From Pseudoalteromonas luteoviolacea DSM 6061 (GTDB lineage Bacteria > Pseudomonadota > Gammaproteobacteria > Enterobacterales > Alteromonadaceae), in the NCBI RefSeq assembly GCF_001625655.1, contig NZ_AUYB01000100.1, positions 124,001 to 188,000 of the forward strand: a stretch of DNA of 64,000 nt, in the 5' to 3' direction. Within the stretch, counting starts at the first letter, position 1, and every line of letters starts with the position of its first letter. The notes under the pieces were generated by a model, which saw only the letters and a list, made by a program, of their open reading frames with translations, searched no databases and was not told the DNA's origin. The translations under genes were made by a program, and so were the position numbers. Shown one piece after another: positions 27,778-36,928 of the stretch.

Positions 27778-28857
27778 TTACAAGCCTCGCTCTTTGGTCC
27801 ACGGTCTAACTTTTAGTCCTTCTTTTAAGTGGTGAACACCTGCAGAAACAATAATTTCGCCCGCTTGCAAACCACTTTGAACCTCAATGCCTGACTGCCT
27901 CATTTGGCCAATTTTTATATGGCGCATAGAGACCTCACCCGATTCTGTATCGTACACCCAGACATAGTGATTCCCTTCTAGTTTTTCATTTGGTGATGAA
28001 AAAACGGCTTCTGTTGGTACCATTAGTGTTTTTTTGGCAAGGTTGGTGACTTTGCTGGGGTCGATATAGACATGACCAGTCATACCAGCAAGCAGATTAA
28101 AATCTTCTGGGATGGGTAGAGAAAATACAACCTTGTATGTCAAAGTAACGGGATCTGCCTGAGTATCCCACTCTTTTATAGTAAGAGAGTAAGATTTATC
28201 TGGAAAGCCATCGAACACAACACTTGGGTGATAGTCTAGATCTTTGTTTACTCTCGCAACGAGTTTTTCAGGGACTTGGATGACAACATCCATGCGGTCT
28301 CGAGTCTCAAGGCGTAAAATATTTTGTTTTGCAACGATGTTCTCAAAGTTCTTAACGAACACCTTTGCAACTGTGCCGTCAAATGGTGCACGAAGTTCGC
28401 TGTTTGCTAAGTTAGTTTGAGCGATACGGTATGCTGATTCCGCAACTTGTTTATTTGCTAATGCTTGGTCGTACTCAGCCTTAGAAGCTGTGGATTTATT
28501 AAAAAGTGATTCAATGCGGTTTAGTTGTAGAGCCGTCAGTTCGTACTGTGCCTTGCGTTGTTGAAATTGCAACTCGAAGTCTTCAGGGTCTAACTTAGCT
28601 AACAGTTGTCCTTTCTTTACTTCTTGGCCAGCTAAAATTGGAAAGTCTACTAATTCTCCATTGACTCTAAATGCGAGGTAAGACCCTTGATTAGCGACGA
28701 CCTCTGCCGGAAAATGGCGCAAAGTGGCTGCGGCAGGATCATTGACGGTATGAAGCTTAACAGGCCTGATTTGTTCTGGCTCTGCTTGTGTATTAACTTC
28801 ATCTTGGCAGGCTCCTAATAGAAGGGCCGTAGATAATACGAATACGCGTTTGAACAC
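27778..28857 (-). CDS. RND efflux adaptor lipoprotein (membrane fusion protein)
   Basis: 359 residues. GTG start at 28857 with GGAG eight bases upstream. The signal peptide ends in lipobox LLGAC, so the protein is probably lipid-anchored in the inner membrane with its body in the periplasm. The family layout is visible: a lipoyl half (VVANQGSYLAFRVNGEL), a coiled-coil hairpin (about 100-150, QRKAQYELTALQLNRIESLF), the returning lipoyl half (LRAPFDGTVAKVFV) and a beta barrel. It bridges the RND pump to an outer-membrane channel. First gene of the two-gene pump operon. Confidence 0.92.
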   Translation of the reverse strand: MFKRVFVLSTALLLGACQDEVNTQAEPEQIRPVKLHTVNDPAAATLRHFPAEVVANQGSYLAFRVNGELVDFPILAGQEVKKGQLLAKLDPEDFELQFQQRKAQYELTALQLNRIESLFNKSTASKAEYDQALANKQVAESAYRIAQTNLANSELRAPFDGTVAKVFVKNFENIVAKQNILRLETRDRMDVVIQVPEKLVARVNKDLDYHPSVVFDGFPDKSYSLTIKEWDTQADPVTLTYKVVFSLPIPEDFNLLAGMTGHVYIDPSKVTNLAKKTLMVPTEAVFSSPNEKLEGNHYVWVYDTESGEVSMRHIKIGQMRQSGIEVQSGLQAGEIIVSAGVHHLKEGLKVRPWTKERGL

Positions 28858-28973
28858 TAAGGTTACTCCGAAATGTATGACTCCTAAAATAATGTAGTGC
28901 AGGATATATAAATTGGTACTAAAATAAAAATTATAAAAATTATAAAAAATTAGAAAAACTATAAATAAAATTT

Positions 28974-29873
28974 ATGAAATTGTCAGACTTAGAAGTACTG
29001 CATGTTGTAGCACAATCAGCGAGTTTAAATGACGCAGCAAAGCGTTTATATAAGACCCAACCTGCTGTTACGCAGGCAATTAAGAGGCTCAGTAGTGAGT
29101 TAGGTTTTGCTCTTGTTACTCGAGAAGACTATAGAATAAAACTCACAGAGGAGGGCAAAAGGTTTTACAAAGAAGCAATCAAGTTACTTGAACATCACAC
29201 CAACCTAAAAGCCATGGCCTCTGACTTATCACAGGGAAACGAGCCTAAGTTCAATATTTGCTATGAGGCTATGAGTTACGATTATGATTGCAACGAATTG
29301 ATCAAGCGCGCGTTCAGGCAATACCCATCCACAGCTTTTGAAATTACCAGTGGGAAAAGATTTGTCGCCTTGGAGAGAGTAAATCAAGGACTGTCTGATA
29401 TTGGGATAGGCCCTTGGTTTAACTTATTCCATGCTACTGGAGATTTGGAATCTATCGCGATTGGTGAAGTAAAGTTAGGGATTGTGGCAAAGACAGGCTT
29501 GATGCCGAAAGAGTTAACGTTTGAACAACTCAACCAGTACCCTTGCCTAGCAATGAAAGAGAGCGGGTTTGAATTTGATAGTGACCGTTTAGAATACTCC
29601 AAAAGCATGAGTGTCATGAAGCTAGATGATATTTCGACAATAAAAATGTTTGTAATGCAAGGGCTTGGATTCGCAATGGTCACGCTGAACCACTGTGAGA
29701 AAGAGTTACAAGATGGCACATTAGAACAAATAAATGTGTTGGATCGACAAGATCAGTTCAATATCGATATTCACGCATTTAGACGCCAATTGCCACATTA
29801 TGGCTCTGTAGCCAACTACCTTTGGGATGGATTTAAGAAGTTAGGAGAGGAGTACGATGGAAGAAGAGTTTAA
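28974..29873 (+). CDS. LysR-family transcriptional regulator
   Basis: 299 residues. The N-terminal winged helix-turn-helix is MKLSDLEVLHVVAQSASLND through KTQPAVTQAIKRLSSELGF. The effector domain follows from about 90. It is divergent from the pump operon across 116 very AT-rich bases, the usual arrangement for a regulator of the adjoining pump. No Shine-Dalgarno sequence is visible before the ATG at 28974, so the start is likely but not confirmed. The Atl gene begins 17 bases inside its 3' end. Effector unknown. Confidence 0.9.
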   Translation: MKLSDLEVLHVVAQSASLNDAAKRLYKTQPAVTQAIKRLSSELGFALVTREDYRIKLTEEGKRFYKEAIKLLEHHTNLKAMASDLSQGNEPKFNICYEAMSYDYDCNELIKRAFRQYPSTAFEITSGKRFVALERVNQGLSDIGIGPWFNLFHATGDLESIAIGEVKLGIVAKTGLMPKELTFEQLNQYPCLAMKESGFEFDSDRLEYSKSMSVMKLDDISTIKMFVMQGLGFAMVTLNHCEKELQDGTLEQINVLDRQDQFNIDIHAFRRQLPHYGSVANYLWDGFKKLGEEYDGRRV

Positions 29874-30162
29874 GCATAGAGTATATACGTTAATTGGGTC
29901 TATACCGATAGGCTTTGTCGCAACTTATGGCCAAATAGCCAAGCTGGCAGGATCCCCTCGACATGCTCGAGCAGTGGGGTATTTACTTAAGAACTTGCCA
30001 ATGGATAGCGCTTTGCCGTGGTATAGGGTTATCAATGGCCAAGGAAAAATTTCATTTCCTGAAGATTCTGAAAAGTTTCAGGAGCAGCAGAATAGACTGT
30101 TAGCCGAAGGGGTTAAAATTGTATCTGGCAAGTTGTCGTTAAAGGTTTATCAGTGGCGTTGA
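29857..30162 (+). CDS. Alkyltransferase-like (Atl) DNA-binding protein
   Basis: 101 residues, the MGMT DNA-binding fold only. It has FVATYGQIAKLAG, the arginine-finger segment SPRHARAVGYLLKN, and PWYRVING where active alkyltransferases have PCHRV. The acceptor cysteine is replaced by tryptophan, so it cannot take up an alkyl group. Atl proteins instead flag O6-alkylguanine for nucleotide excision repair. The histidine after the replaced cysteine is also changed (Tyr here). Strong ribosome site AGGAGAGGAG. Overlaps the LysR gene by 17 bases. Confidence 0.88.
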   Translation: MEEEFKHRVYTLIGSIPIGFVATYGQIAKLAGSPRHARAVGYLLKNLPMDSALPWYRVINGQGKISFPEDSEKFQEQQNRLLAEGVKIVSGKLSLKVYQWR

Positions 30163-30220
30163 TGTTTGCGTAATAAAGAATAAATGACGTGGACACTTGA
30201 CTACAATTATTCGACTAAGT

Positions 30221-30246
30221 TGATCGGTTTTATCTGGGGGGGCGTA
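30221..30246 (+). promoter_or_regulatory. Putative ECF-sigma promoter for Lon-N gene
   Basis: TGATCG (30221-30226), 16 bases, then CGTA (30243-30246), 33 bases before the start of the Lon-N-domain gene. The same elements with the same spacing precede the ECF sigma gene at 30852. TGATC resembles the -35 element reported for RpoE-ChrR systems, and CGTA is a common ECF -10 core. Recognition by this sigma factor is inference. Confidence 0.55.
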
Positions 30247-30278
30247 CATAAGCTTATCTCAAATTTTACTAAACTGAT

Positions 30279-30854
30279 ATGAAACTAGCACTTTTTCCAT
30301 TACCTATCTTTTTATTGCCACAAGGTTATACGAGGTTGAGAATTTTCGAGCCTCGGTATTTACACATGGTAAAAGTTGCCATGAAAGAAGGCAGTGGTTT
30401 TGTGTTGTGCCACTCAGATGACGCGAGTCAATGTGGAGTTTCAAAACATGGTGTATACGTGGAAGTTGTTGACTTCTCACAGGATAAAGGAGGCCAGTTA
30501 CTGATAGACGTCCATGCAACACAAAGAGTGACCATCACTAATGTAAGTAAAGATGAAATGGACTTAAGGCATGGAGATTGTGAAATCATCACGGATCCAC
30601 TTTGGATAATTGGCGAAGATGATGAGCTTAGCTTTCACGAAAAATTAGCGGATCTTCTTAGAGACCTATTTGTTATCAACCCGCAGCTTAATACGCTCTA
30701 TAAAGAAAAGAATTATGCGAATCCAATTTGGGTAGCTGCTAGGTGGTTAGAATTGTTGCCATTGACCTTGGAACAAAAACTAAAAATACAAAGTTGTACT
30801 AGCTACCTGGGAGTAACCAATGTCTTAGCGGAAATTTTTGCAGAACAAGAGTGA
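30279..30854 (+). CDS. Lon N-terminal (LAN) domain protein
   Basis: 191 residues. It has the Lon N-terminal substrate-recognition domain, LALFPLPIFLLPQGYTRLRIFEPRYLHMV, but no AAA+ or protease domain, and resembles the small LON-domain proteins seen in proteobacteria. The role is probably binding of misfolded or specific proteins; no activity is proven for the stand-alone family. No good ribosome site precedes the ATG at 30279. The putative ECF promoter just upstream suggests it belongs to the regulon of the sigma factor encoded next. Confidence 0.82.
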   Translation: MKLALFPLPIFLLPQGYTRLRIFEPRYLHMVKVAMKEGSGFVLCHSDDASQCGVSKHGVYVEVVDFSQDKGGQLLIDVHATQRVTITNVSKDEMDLRHGDCEIITDPLWIIGEDDELSFHEKLADLLRDLFVINPQLNTLYKEKNYANPIWVAARWLELLPLTLEQKLKIQSCTSYLGVTNVLAEIFAEQE

Positions 30855-30877
30855 TCGCAATGTATTGTAAGCGCGTA
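30852..30877 (+). promoter_or_regulatory. Putative autoregulated ECF-sigma promoter
   Basis: TGATCG (30852-30857, overlapping the stop codon of the Lon-N gene), 16 bases, then CGTA (30874-30877). This is the same layout as the site at 30221. It lies 37 bases before the preferred start of the sigma gene (30914). ECF sigma genes usually control themselves. Confidence 0.6.
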
Positions 30878-30913
30878 TAGTCTATTATGTTACTGACTGA
30901 GAGCGTTAAAATT

Positions 30914-31537
30914 ATGGTTAGTTTAGAGCAGTCTAGAGATTGCCGTATTCAAAAAGGTAAAAGCGTAGGGATGCAAGAAACCCCTTCAGAGCAGTTAACT
31001 CAAGCATTAATTAAAGTCGCAACGCATGCAGACAAAAAGGCGTACGCGTATTTATTCTCGTACTTTGCTCCAAAAATAAAAAGGTTTGGGATCAAACAGT
31101 TCGGATCTGAAGCGATGGCTATGGAGCTAGTTCAAGACACCATGACATCAGTTTGGCGCAAAGCAAAGTTGTATCATCACGATAAAGGCGCGGCAACCAC
31201 TTGGGTGTACACGATAATGAGAAACGCATCTTTTGATGCGTTGAGAAAAATAAAGAGTAATCGTGAGGACAATTTAAGCGAAGATATATGGCCATTGTTT
31301 CACGACGAACAGGTTTGTGAGAAAAGTTTCAAAGACCATTTGCAGTCCAACCAACTACAAGAAAAAATCAGAAACTTACCAGCTCCTCAAAGAGATGTTG
31401 TAGTAGGGGTCTATTTTGAAGATATGACACAAGAGCAGTTAGCTCAGCATCTGGATATCCCTGTTGGTACTGTTAAATCAAGATTGCGCTTGGCGCTGAA
31501 AAAGTTAAAAGTGGAGTTGGGAGAGCATCATGATTAA
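30914..31537 (+). CDS. rpoE: ECF-type sigma factor paired with ChrR (RpoE/ECF11-like)
   Basis: About 207 residues from ATG 30914 (GAGAG ten bases upstream). An ATG at 30887 would fall almost at the expected transcription start of the putative promoter. Region 2: ELVQDTMTSVWRKAKLYH and WVYTIMRNASFDALRK. Region 4: MTQEQLAQHLDIPVGTVKSR. The last codons overlap the anti-sigma gene by eight bases. In Rhodobacter the homologous RpoE-ChrR pair answers singlet oxygen made by light. Here the operon carries photolyase and lipid-modifying genes, which fits the same job. The symbol follows that usage and does not mean the envelope-stress RpoE of E. coli. Confidence 0.88.
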   Translation: MVSLEQSRDCRIQKGKSVGMQETPSEQLTQALIKVATHADKKAYAYLFSYFAPKIKRFGIKQFGSEAMAMELVQDTMTSVWRKAKLYHHDKGAATTWVYTIMRNASFDALRKIKSNREDNLSEDIWPLFHDEQVCEKSFKDHLQSNQLQEKIRNLPAPQRDVVVGVYFEDMTQEQLAQHLDIPVGTVKSRLRLALKKLKVELGEHHD

Positions 31538-32180
31538 ATATCACCCATCAAAACAACTCATGCAGAAACACATACTTGGAGAGTTACCTGCAGGCCTAAG
31601 CGTTGCTATATCGGCGCATATTGAGCTGTGTGACCAATGCGGCAAAGAATTCGATATGTTGGAAGCAAAACAAGCATCGAGTGTGTTTTCCGAAAGTGTA
31701 GAAAACGACAATCACTGCGAGTTTGAAGCTATGATGGAAAGTATCACTGAAATGTCGATGTTTGATGATTTAGTTCCGCAATCTCCTGAGTTCTTTGAGT
31801 ATCAGGACAAGCAGGTTCAACTCCCTAGGGCAATAGCGGCGTTGAAACTTGGCAGTTTTATAAATGCCGGAAAGGTTTCAAGAGCGCGATTTGAACTTGA
31901 AGAAGGCCCACTGAGAAGTAGTTTACTCCATATAAAGCCAGGTGGTGAGATCCCAGAACATACACACACTGGTTTTGAGCTGACCCTTTTGCTTGACGGT
32001 ACTTTCGAGGACGAAAGCGGAGAATATGTTCCTGGTGACTTTATTATGCTAGACGGGCGTCATAATCACACGCCTAAGACTAAAGACGGCTGCTTATGCT
32101 TTACCTTGGTAGATAATGCGTTACATTTCAATAAAGGCTTAAGCAAATTACTCAACCCTATTGGAAAGTTGATTTACTAA
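31530..32180 (+). CDS. chrR: ChrR-type zinc-binding cupin anti-sigma factor
   Basis: 216 residues. The N-terminal zinc anti-sigma domain has the HIELCDQC motif (H-x3-C-x2-C) near residues 30-37, with further histidines close to the start. The C-terminal cupin domain (about 115-205) has EHTHTGFELTLLLDGTFED and the second motif GDFIMLDGRHNHTP, which supplies metal-binding residues. ChrR holds its sigma factor until singlet oxygen or related species release it. There is no membrane segment, so it is cytosolic. It overlaps the sigma gene by eight bases and the next gene as TAATG. Confidence 0.93.
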   Translation: MIKYHPSKQLMQKHILGELPAGLSVAISAHIELCDQCGKEFDMLEAKQASSVFSESVENDNHCEFEAMMESITEMSMFDDLVPQSPEFFEYQDKQVQLPRAIAALKLGSFINAGKVSRARFELEEGPLRSSLLHIKPGGEIPEHTHTGFELTLLLDGTFEDESGEYVPGDFIMLDGRHNHTPKTKDGCLCFTLVDNALHFNKGLSKLLNPIGKLIY

Positions 32181-33151
32181 TGACAAACACAAAAAAGCAC
32201 TTTGAAACTGCGATTCAAATTGGACTTAGTGCATGTCTAGGTGGAGATCGCGTTCGTTTTGACAAAGGCCATAAACGGTCGAACTTTTGTATGGATGAGT
32301 TCATAAACCATGTGGAATATGTCAAGTTTTGTCCTGAAGTCGCTGTTGGAATGCCAATCCCGCGTAACACAATACGACAAGTTAGATACGGAGACGTCAT
32401 AAAGGTGTGTAGGCCAGATGGTACTGGTGATGTCGGACCTCAACTCACAGCGTATGGAGAAAAAATAGCCAAAAGTAAGGCGAGAGAGTTATCTGGTTTC
32501 GTATTTTGTGCAAAAAGCCCCAGCTGTGGTATGGAGCGCGTTAAGATTTACAACGATACTGGGACTGGCGCTACGGCCGAAGGTATTGGCGCTTTCGCCG
32601 CACAAATTATGAAGCACAACCCTCTATTACCATGTGAAGAAAACGGTCGTTTAAACGACATGCATCTGCGTGAAAACTTTGTCATGAGAGTGTATGTCTA
32701 CAAGTCTTGGCAGGAATTGATTCAAAAAGCAGTTAATAAAAAAGTGCTAACAGACTTTCATGCACAGCATAAGTATTTATTGATGAGTCACAATTATGCG
32801 GCTTATCGTACACTTGGCAGGTTACTAGCTGAAGGTGATCCGAGTCAATGTGATGAACTTGCGCAAGAGTACATATCAGGCTTAATGAAAGCACTGAAAA
32901 AACCAGCTAGTAGAAAAGGGCAGGCAAATACACTTGCGCATTTGCAAGGATACTTTAAAAACGACATATCACAGGTCGAAAAGGCCGAGATGGTTGAAGC
33001 CATTGAAGAGTTTAGACAAGGGTTAGTGCCACTCAATGTGCCCTTAACGCTACTAAAGCATCACTTACGGGTTCACCCAAAAGCATATTTAGAGCAACAA
33101 GTATATTTCAACCCTTATCCTAACGACTTAAAATTAAGGTTTGCAATTTGA
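32180..33151 (+). CDS. DUF523/DUF1722 fusion protein
   Basis: 323 residues. The N-terminal DUF523 part carries IGLSACLGGDRVRFDKGHKR and CAKSPSCGMERVKIY, with several cysteines that could bind a metal or cluster. The C-terminal DUF1722 part begins near residue 190 (FHAQHKYLLMSHNYAAYRTL) and is the YbgA-type domain. E. coli ybgA lies next to the photolyase gene phr, and here the fusion also directly precedes a photolyase. The biochemical role is unknown; co-transcription with photolyase suggests a light-damage function. The stop overlaps the photolyase start (TTGA). Confidence 0.9.
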   Translation: MTNTKKHFETAIQIGLSACLGGDRVRFDKGHKRSNFCMDEFINHVEYVKFCPEVAVGMPIPRNTIRQVRYGDVIKVCRPDGTGDVGPQLTAYGEKIAKSKARELSGFVFCAKSPSCGMERVKIYNDTGTGATAEGIGAFAAQIMKHNPLLPCEENGRLNDMHLRENFVMRVYVYKSWQELIQKAVNKKVLTDFHAQHKYLLMSHNYAAYRTLGRLLAEGDPSQCDELAQEYISGLMKALKKPASRKGQANTLAHLQGYFKNDISQVEKAEMVEAIEEFRQGLVPLNVPLTLLKHHLRVHPKAYLEQQVYFNPYPNDLKLRFAI

Positions 33152-34530
33152 ATAATCCACTATATTGGTTCAGGCGCGATTTACGGCTTCACGGTAATGA
33201 AGCGCTAATTGAGGCAATTAATAACGGCGCCAAAGAGGCGCTGTTTTTTGTTTGTGAAAAGCAATGGCAAAAGCACAATGTCAGTTCTATTCAGCTTGAT
33301 ATGCTAAAAAGGCGAGTTGATTATCTTGGCGGTGAATTAGCTAAATTGGGTATCAAGCTCAATGTAATAGAAACAAATGACTTTAATAGTTTACCAACTA
33401 GTCTTGAACAGTTTGTAAAACTAAATAATATTTCTACAATTTATGCAAATAGAGAATACGAAATAAACGAACTCGAAAGAGATTATGCATGCAGTAATAT
33501 TGGTATAGATATTCGTTTATTTGATGGCGACGTATTATCGCCTCCAGGGAGTATTGTTACTAAAGGTGGTGAGATGTTTAGGGTATTCACTCCTTTCAAA
33601 AAGGCGTGGTTATCATTAAACAGTACTCGGATTTTCCCAGTTGGGCGTCGGGTAGATGCAATTGGTCCCGCGATTACTTGGAGAGTTCCAGAAATTTTAA
33701 AGAGCGACGGCCAATCTGAAAAATGGCCGATTGAAGATCATATAATTGAAAAAGTAATCTCTCAATTTATCTTTGAAAAAGCCCATAAGTACGACGTACA
33801 ACGTGATATACCAAGCATTAAAGGAACATCGGGCTTAAGCCCATATTTGGCGCTAGGCATTATCTCAGTATCAGAGTTAATTGGTCGATTACAGGCAGAG
33901 TCGCCAGATGTGCTAATTAGAACCAAATCAGCTGAGTTCTCATATATAAATGAACTTATTTGGAGAGAGTTTTATAGACACCTGATGTTTGTTTATCCAA
34001 AACTTTGCAAGGGCTTTAACTTTAATGAAAAGTACAATGACGTTAATTGGTTAAATAAAGATAGTGATTTTAAAGCTTGGTGCAAAGGAGAAACAGGATA
34101 CCCTATTGTTGATGCTGCTATGCGCCAATTAAACCAAACTGGTTGGATGCATAATCGATTACGAATGATAGTTGCTAGTTTTCTAACTAAGCACCTTTTA
34201 ATCGATTGGCGATGGGGTGAAAGTTATTTTATGAGCAAGTTAATTGACGGAGATTTGGCGTCTAATAATGGCGGTTGGCAGTGGGCTGCAAGCACTGGCT
34301 GCGATGCTCAGCCATATTTTCGAATCTTTAACCCAATCACACAAAGCGAGAAATTTGATCCTGAAGGCACTTTTATTCGTAAATATGTTCAAGAACTAGA
34401 ATCTGTGCCTGCTAAATATATTCATTTTCCACACGACTATCTCAGTGCGTTTGGTGAAAGCAATTATTCGGCACCCATTGTGGAGCATAAGGCAGCGAGG
34501 GAAAGAGCGCTTGCTGCATTTAAGGTATAA
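33148..34530 (+). CDS. phrB: Deoxyribodipyrimidine photolyase
   Basis: 460 residues. It repairs UV-made cyclobutane pyrimidine dimers with FADH and visible light. The N-terminal antenna domain starts NPLYWFRRDLRLHGNEAL. The C-terminal FAD domain carries LGIISVSEL, ELIWREFYRHLM, the FAD/DNA-contact segment GYPIVDAAMRQLNQTGWMHN, and the tail WRWGESYFMSKLIDGDLASN followed by GGWQWAAS with the electron-transfer tryptophans. The start is TTG at 33148, overlapping the previous stop, with AAGG upstream. Class I CPD photolyase is the most likely subtype. Confidence 0.95.
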   Translation: MNNPLYWFRRDLRLHGNEALIEAINNGAKEALFFVCEKQWQKHNVSSIQLDMLKRRVDYLGGELAKLGIKLNVIETNDFNSLPTSLEQFVKLNNISTIYANREYEINELERDYACSNIGIDIRLFDGDVLSPPGSIVTKGGEMFRVFTPFKKAWLSLNSTRIFPVGRRVDAIGPAITWRVPEILKSDGQSEKWPIEDHIIEKVISQFIFEKAHKYDVQRDIPSIKGTSGLSPYLALGIISVSELIGRLQAESPDVLIRTKSAEFSYINELIWREFYRHLMFVYPKLCKGFNFNEKYNDVNWLNKDSDFKAWCKGETGYPIVDAAMRQLNQTGWMHNRLRMIVASFLTKHLLIDWRWGESYFMSKLIDGDLASNNGGWQWAASTGCDAQPYFRIFNPITQSEKFDPEGTFIRKYVQELESVPAKYIHFPHDYLSAFGESNYSAPIVEHKAARERALAAFKV

Positions 34531-34533
34531 TAT

Positions 34534-34959
34534 ATGGAACAGCACCTTATTAATTTTGTTGATATATATAATAAGCTATCAGATAAAAATTTAAATCTAC
34601 TTAAAAGTATATATGACGAGAATGTCATTTTTGTTGACCCTCTCCATGAAGTTGAAGGATTAGAAGCTTTAACAAAATACTTTGAAAACATGTATGCGAA
34701 TGTCAGCTCTATTTCTTTCGACATCAAAGAGCATTTTGTTCTCGATAATATGGGCTTTCTTTATTGGGATATGAAGTTTTCCCATAGTCGTTTAAATGGG
34801 AAAAAAGTAATCACGGTAGCAGGCCACAGTAAACTTACCTTTAAAGGTTCAAAAGTAGTAAATCATAGAGATTATTTTGACGTAGGTGCGCTACTGTACC
34901 GGAACATTCCATTGTTGGGTCAAGTTATCAAAACCATAGAAAAGAGAGCGACGTCATGA
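34534..34959 (+). CDS. NTF2-like (SnoaL-type) protein
   Basis: 141 residues of the NTF2-like alpha+beta cone fold: YNKLSDKNLNLLKSIYDENV, FVDPLHEVEGLEALTKYFEN, then strands ending in HRDYFDVGALLYRNIPLLG. Such folds form small pockets used by isomerases, cyclases and binding proteins. No catalytic function can be assigned. It lies four bases after phrB (AAGG ribosome site) and overlaps the SDR gene as ATGA. This gene order with SDR, FAD oxidoreductase and DUF1365 recurs next to photolyase in other gammaproteobacteria (general knowledge, not checked here). Confidence 0.8.
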   Translation: MEQHLINFVDIYNKLSDKNLNLLKSIYDENVIFVDPLHEVEGLEALTKYFENMYANVSSISFDIKEHFVLDNMGFLYWDMKFSHSRLNGKKVITVAGHSKLTFKGSKVVNHRDYFDVGALLYRNIPLLGQVIKTIEKRATS

Positions 34960-35678
34960 GTAGCGACGGCACTAAAACAGTATTAGTGACTGGAGCGACG
35001 TCTGGTATTGGAGAAGGTTTAGTCAGACGGTACGCTTCAACGCACAAGGTAATCGCTTGTGGGCGGAACGAGCAAAAATTATCTGCTCTTAAATCAGAAA
35101 ATGTTCAGCCTCTCAGGTTTGATATGACTGAAAAAGCACAAGTTATTGACGCTTTTAATAGGGTAGAGAGTGTCGATATTGTAATACTGAACGCGGGTGT
35201 TTGTGAATATATAGATGATGCCTCCAGTTTTGACTCTTCACTGTTTGAACGGGTTATTCATGCAAATGTAATTGCCACCGGTTATTGCATTGAAGCTTTG
35301 TTACCAAAAATAAAACCGGGCGGTCAGCTCGTGGTTGTCAGTTCTAGCGCGAGCTTTTTGCCGCTGCCTCGGGCGCAAGCTTACGGGGCATCCAAAGCGG
35401 CATTAAGCTATTTAACACGTGTTATGCAGGTTGAGCTAGAGGACATAGATGTCACGCTTGTTCACCCTGGGTTTGTCGAAACGCCTTTGACAGATAAAAA
35501 TGACTTTCCCATGCCATTTTTGGTTTCTGTAGAAAAAGCATGTGACGAAATATATAAAGGCGTTGAAAGCCGAAAGCGCGAAATACACTTTCCAAAGCGC
35601 TTTACTCTCTTACTCAAACTGTTTTCATTACTCCCATTCAGTTTATGGCTGCCATTAGCAAAAAGGATAAAACGTTGA
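34956..35678 (+). CDS. Short-chain dehydrogenase/reductase
   Basis: 240 residues, classical SDR. The cofactor loop TGATSGIGEGL lies at about residues 12-22, NAG at about 80 (VILNAGVCEY), the catalytic serine in VVSSSASFLPLP, and YGASKAALSYL has the Tyr-x3-Lys pair. The GRNEQKLS segment after the second strand favours NADPH. The substrate is unknown; in this operon an acyl or fatty-acid-derived carbonyl is a reasonable guess. The C-terminus is overlapped by the FAD oxidoreductase start (TTGA). Confidence 0.9.
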   Translation: MSSDGTKTVLVTGATSGIGEGLVRRYASTHKVIACGRNEQKLSALKSENVQPLRFDMTEKAQVIDAFNRVESVDIVILNAGVCEYIDDASSFDSSLFERVIHANVIATGYCIEALLPKIKPGGQLVVVSSSASFLPLPRAQAYGASKAALSYLTRVMQVELEDIDVTLVHPGFVETPLTDKNDFPMPFLVSVEKACDEIYKGVESRKREIHFPKRFTLLLKLFSLLPFSLWLPLAKRIKR

Positions 35679-36928
35679 AAAAAATAGCAATAATTGGATC
35701 CGGTATTTCTGGAATGACAGCTGCCTATTTACTAAATAAAAAGCATGACATCACTTTATTTGAGAAAGACAGCAGACTTGGTGGTCACACGGCGACGATC
35801 GATGTCGAAACATCAGAGGGAAACGTCGCTGTAGATACTGGTTTTATTGTATTCAATGATAGAACTTATCCTCTATTTGAGAAATTACTAGACGAAATAA
35901 ATATTGGCCGCAACCCAACCCAAATGAGTTTTAGCGTAAAGACCGCAGATCGTGATTTTGAATATAATGGCCATACTTTTGCGTCGTTATTCGCGCAAAA
36001 ACGCAATGTTTTCTCGCTAAAGTTTTGGCGTTTCTTATACAGTATTGTCAAGTTCAATCGCATTGCAAAAGAGCTTTATCACAGTGGCGATTACTCTAAG
36101 TATAAAAACTTAGGTGAGTTTTTGGATGTATATGGCTTTGATGATTTTTTCAAAAGCCACTACATTTTACCTATGGGAGCGGCTATATGGTCAACAAGCT
36201 TGAAGGGAATGCTAGACTTCGAAATCCAATTCTTCATTCGGTTTTTCTATAATCACGGCTTGCTTGATGTTGCAGGTAGACCACAGTGGTATGTAATTCC
36301 TGGTGGGTCAAAACAATATATTGCACCACTAACTCAATCTTATGCAGATAAAATTAGGTTAAGTGCCAATATACAGGGAGTGACTCGAGACAATAATGGT
36401 GTTGAAATATTGTTCGATAACGGATCTGTTGAACGTTTTGATGAAGTTGTTTTTGCGTGTCATTCAGATCAAGCATTGGGGCTACTAACCGACGCATCAG
36501 ATATTGAGAAAGAAGTGTTAGGTGCGATCAGTTATACGCCAAACAGCGTGGTACTTCATACTGATATTAGTCTGCTACCAAAAAGAAAGGCGGCTTGGGC
36601 CAGCTGGAATTATCTATTGGACCAAGGGCGGTCAAGGCCTGCAACGGTCACTTACCAGATGAACATATTGCAAAAACTTGATTCAAATCAGCAATTTTGC
36701 GTGACCCTAAATAACGATGAACAAATTGCATCCGATAAAGTCATTCAAAAGTTTGAGTATTTTCATCCAGTATTTAATACACAAAGCATTCAAGCACAAA
36801 AACGAAAAGATGAAGTTGACGGCGCAAATAAAACCTACTTCTGCGGTGCATATTGGTTTAATGGGTTCCATGAAGATGGTGTAAAAAGCGCGGTAGATGT
36901 AGCCAAAAAGTTAGGGGTTGAGTTTTGA
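35675..36928 (+). CDS. FAD-dependent amine-oxidase-like oxidoreductase
   Basis: About 417 residues from a TTG at 35675 that overlaps the SDR stop as TTGA and has AAGGA seven bases upstream. This puts the FAD loop [17 protein letters not shown] right at the N-terminus. An ATG at 35645 would add ten residues with no function visible. Other features: [15 protein letters not shown], the [13 protein letters not shown] segment, and C-terminal [20 protein letters not shown] (FAD ribityl contact). The family is found beside DUF1365 and Cfa-like genes and probably oxidises or desaturates a lipid. Substrate unproven. Confidence 0.87.
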   Translation: MKKIAIIGSGISGMTAAYLLNKKHDITLFEKDSRLGGHTATIDVETSEGNVAVDTGFIVFNDRTYPLFEKLLDEINIGRNPTQMSFSVKTADRDFEYNGHTFASLFAQKRNVFSLKFWRFLYSIVKFNRIAKELYHSGDYSKYKNLGEFLDVYGFDDFFKSHYILPMGAAIWSTSLKGMLDFEIQFFIRFFYNHGLLDVAGRPQWYVIPGGSKQYIAPLTQSYADKIRLSANIQGVTRDNNGVEILFDNGSVERFDEVVFACHSDQALGLLTDASDIEKEVLGAISYTPNSVVLHTDISLLPKRKAAWASWNYLLDQGRSRPATVTYQMNILQKLDSNQQFCVTLNNDEQIASDKVIQKFEYFHPVFNTQSIQAQKRKDEVDGANKTYFCGAYWFNGFHEDGVKSAVDVAKKLGVEF

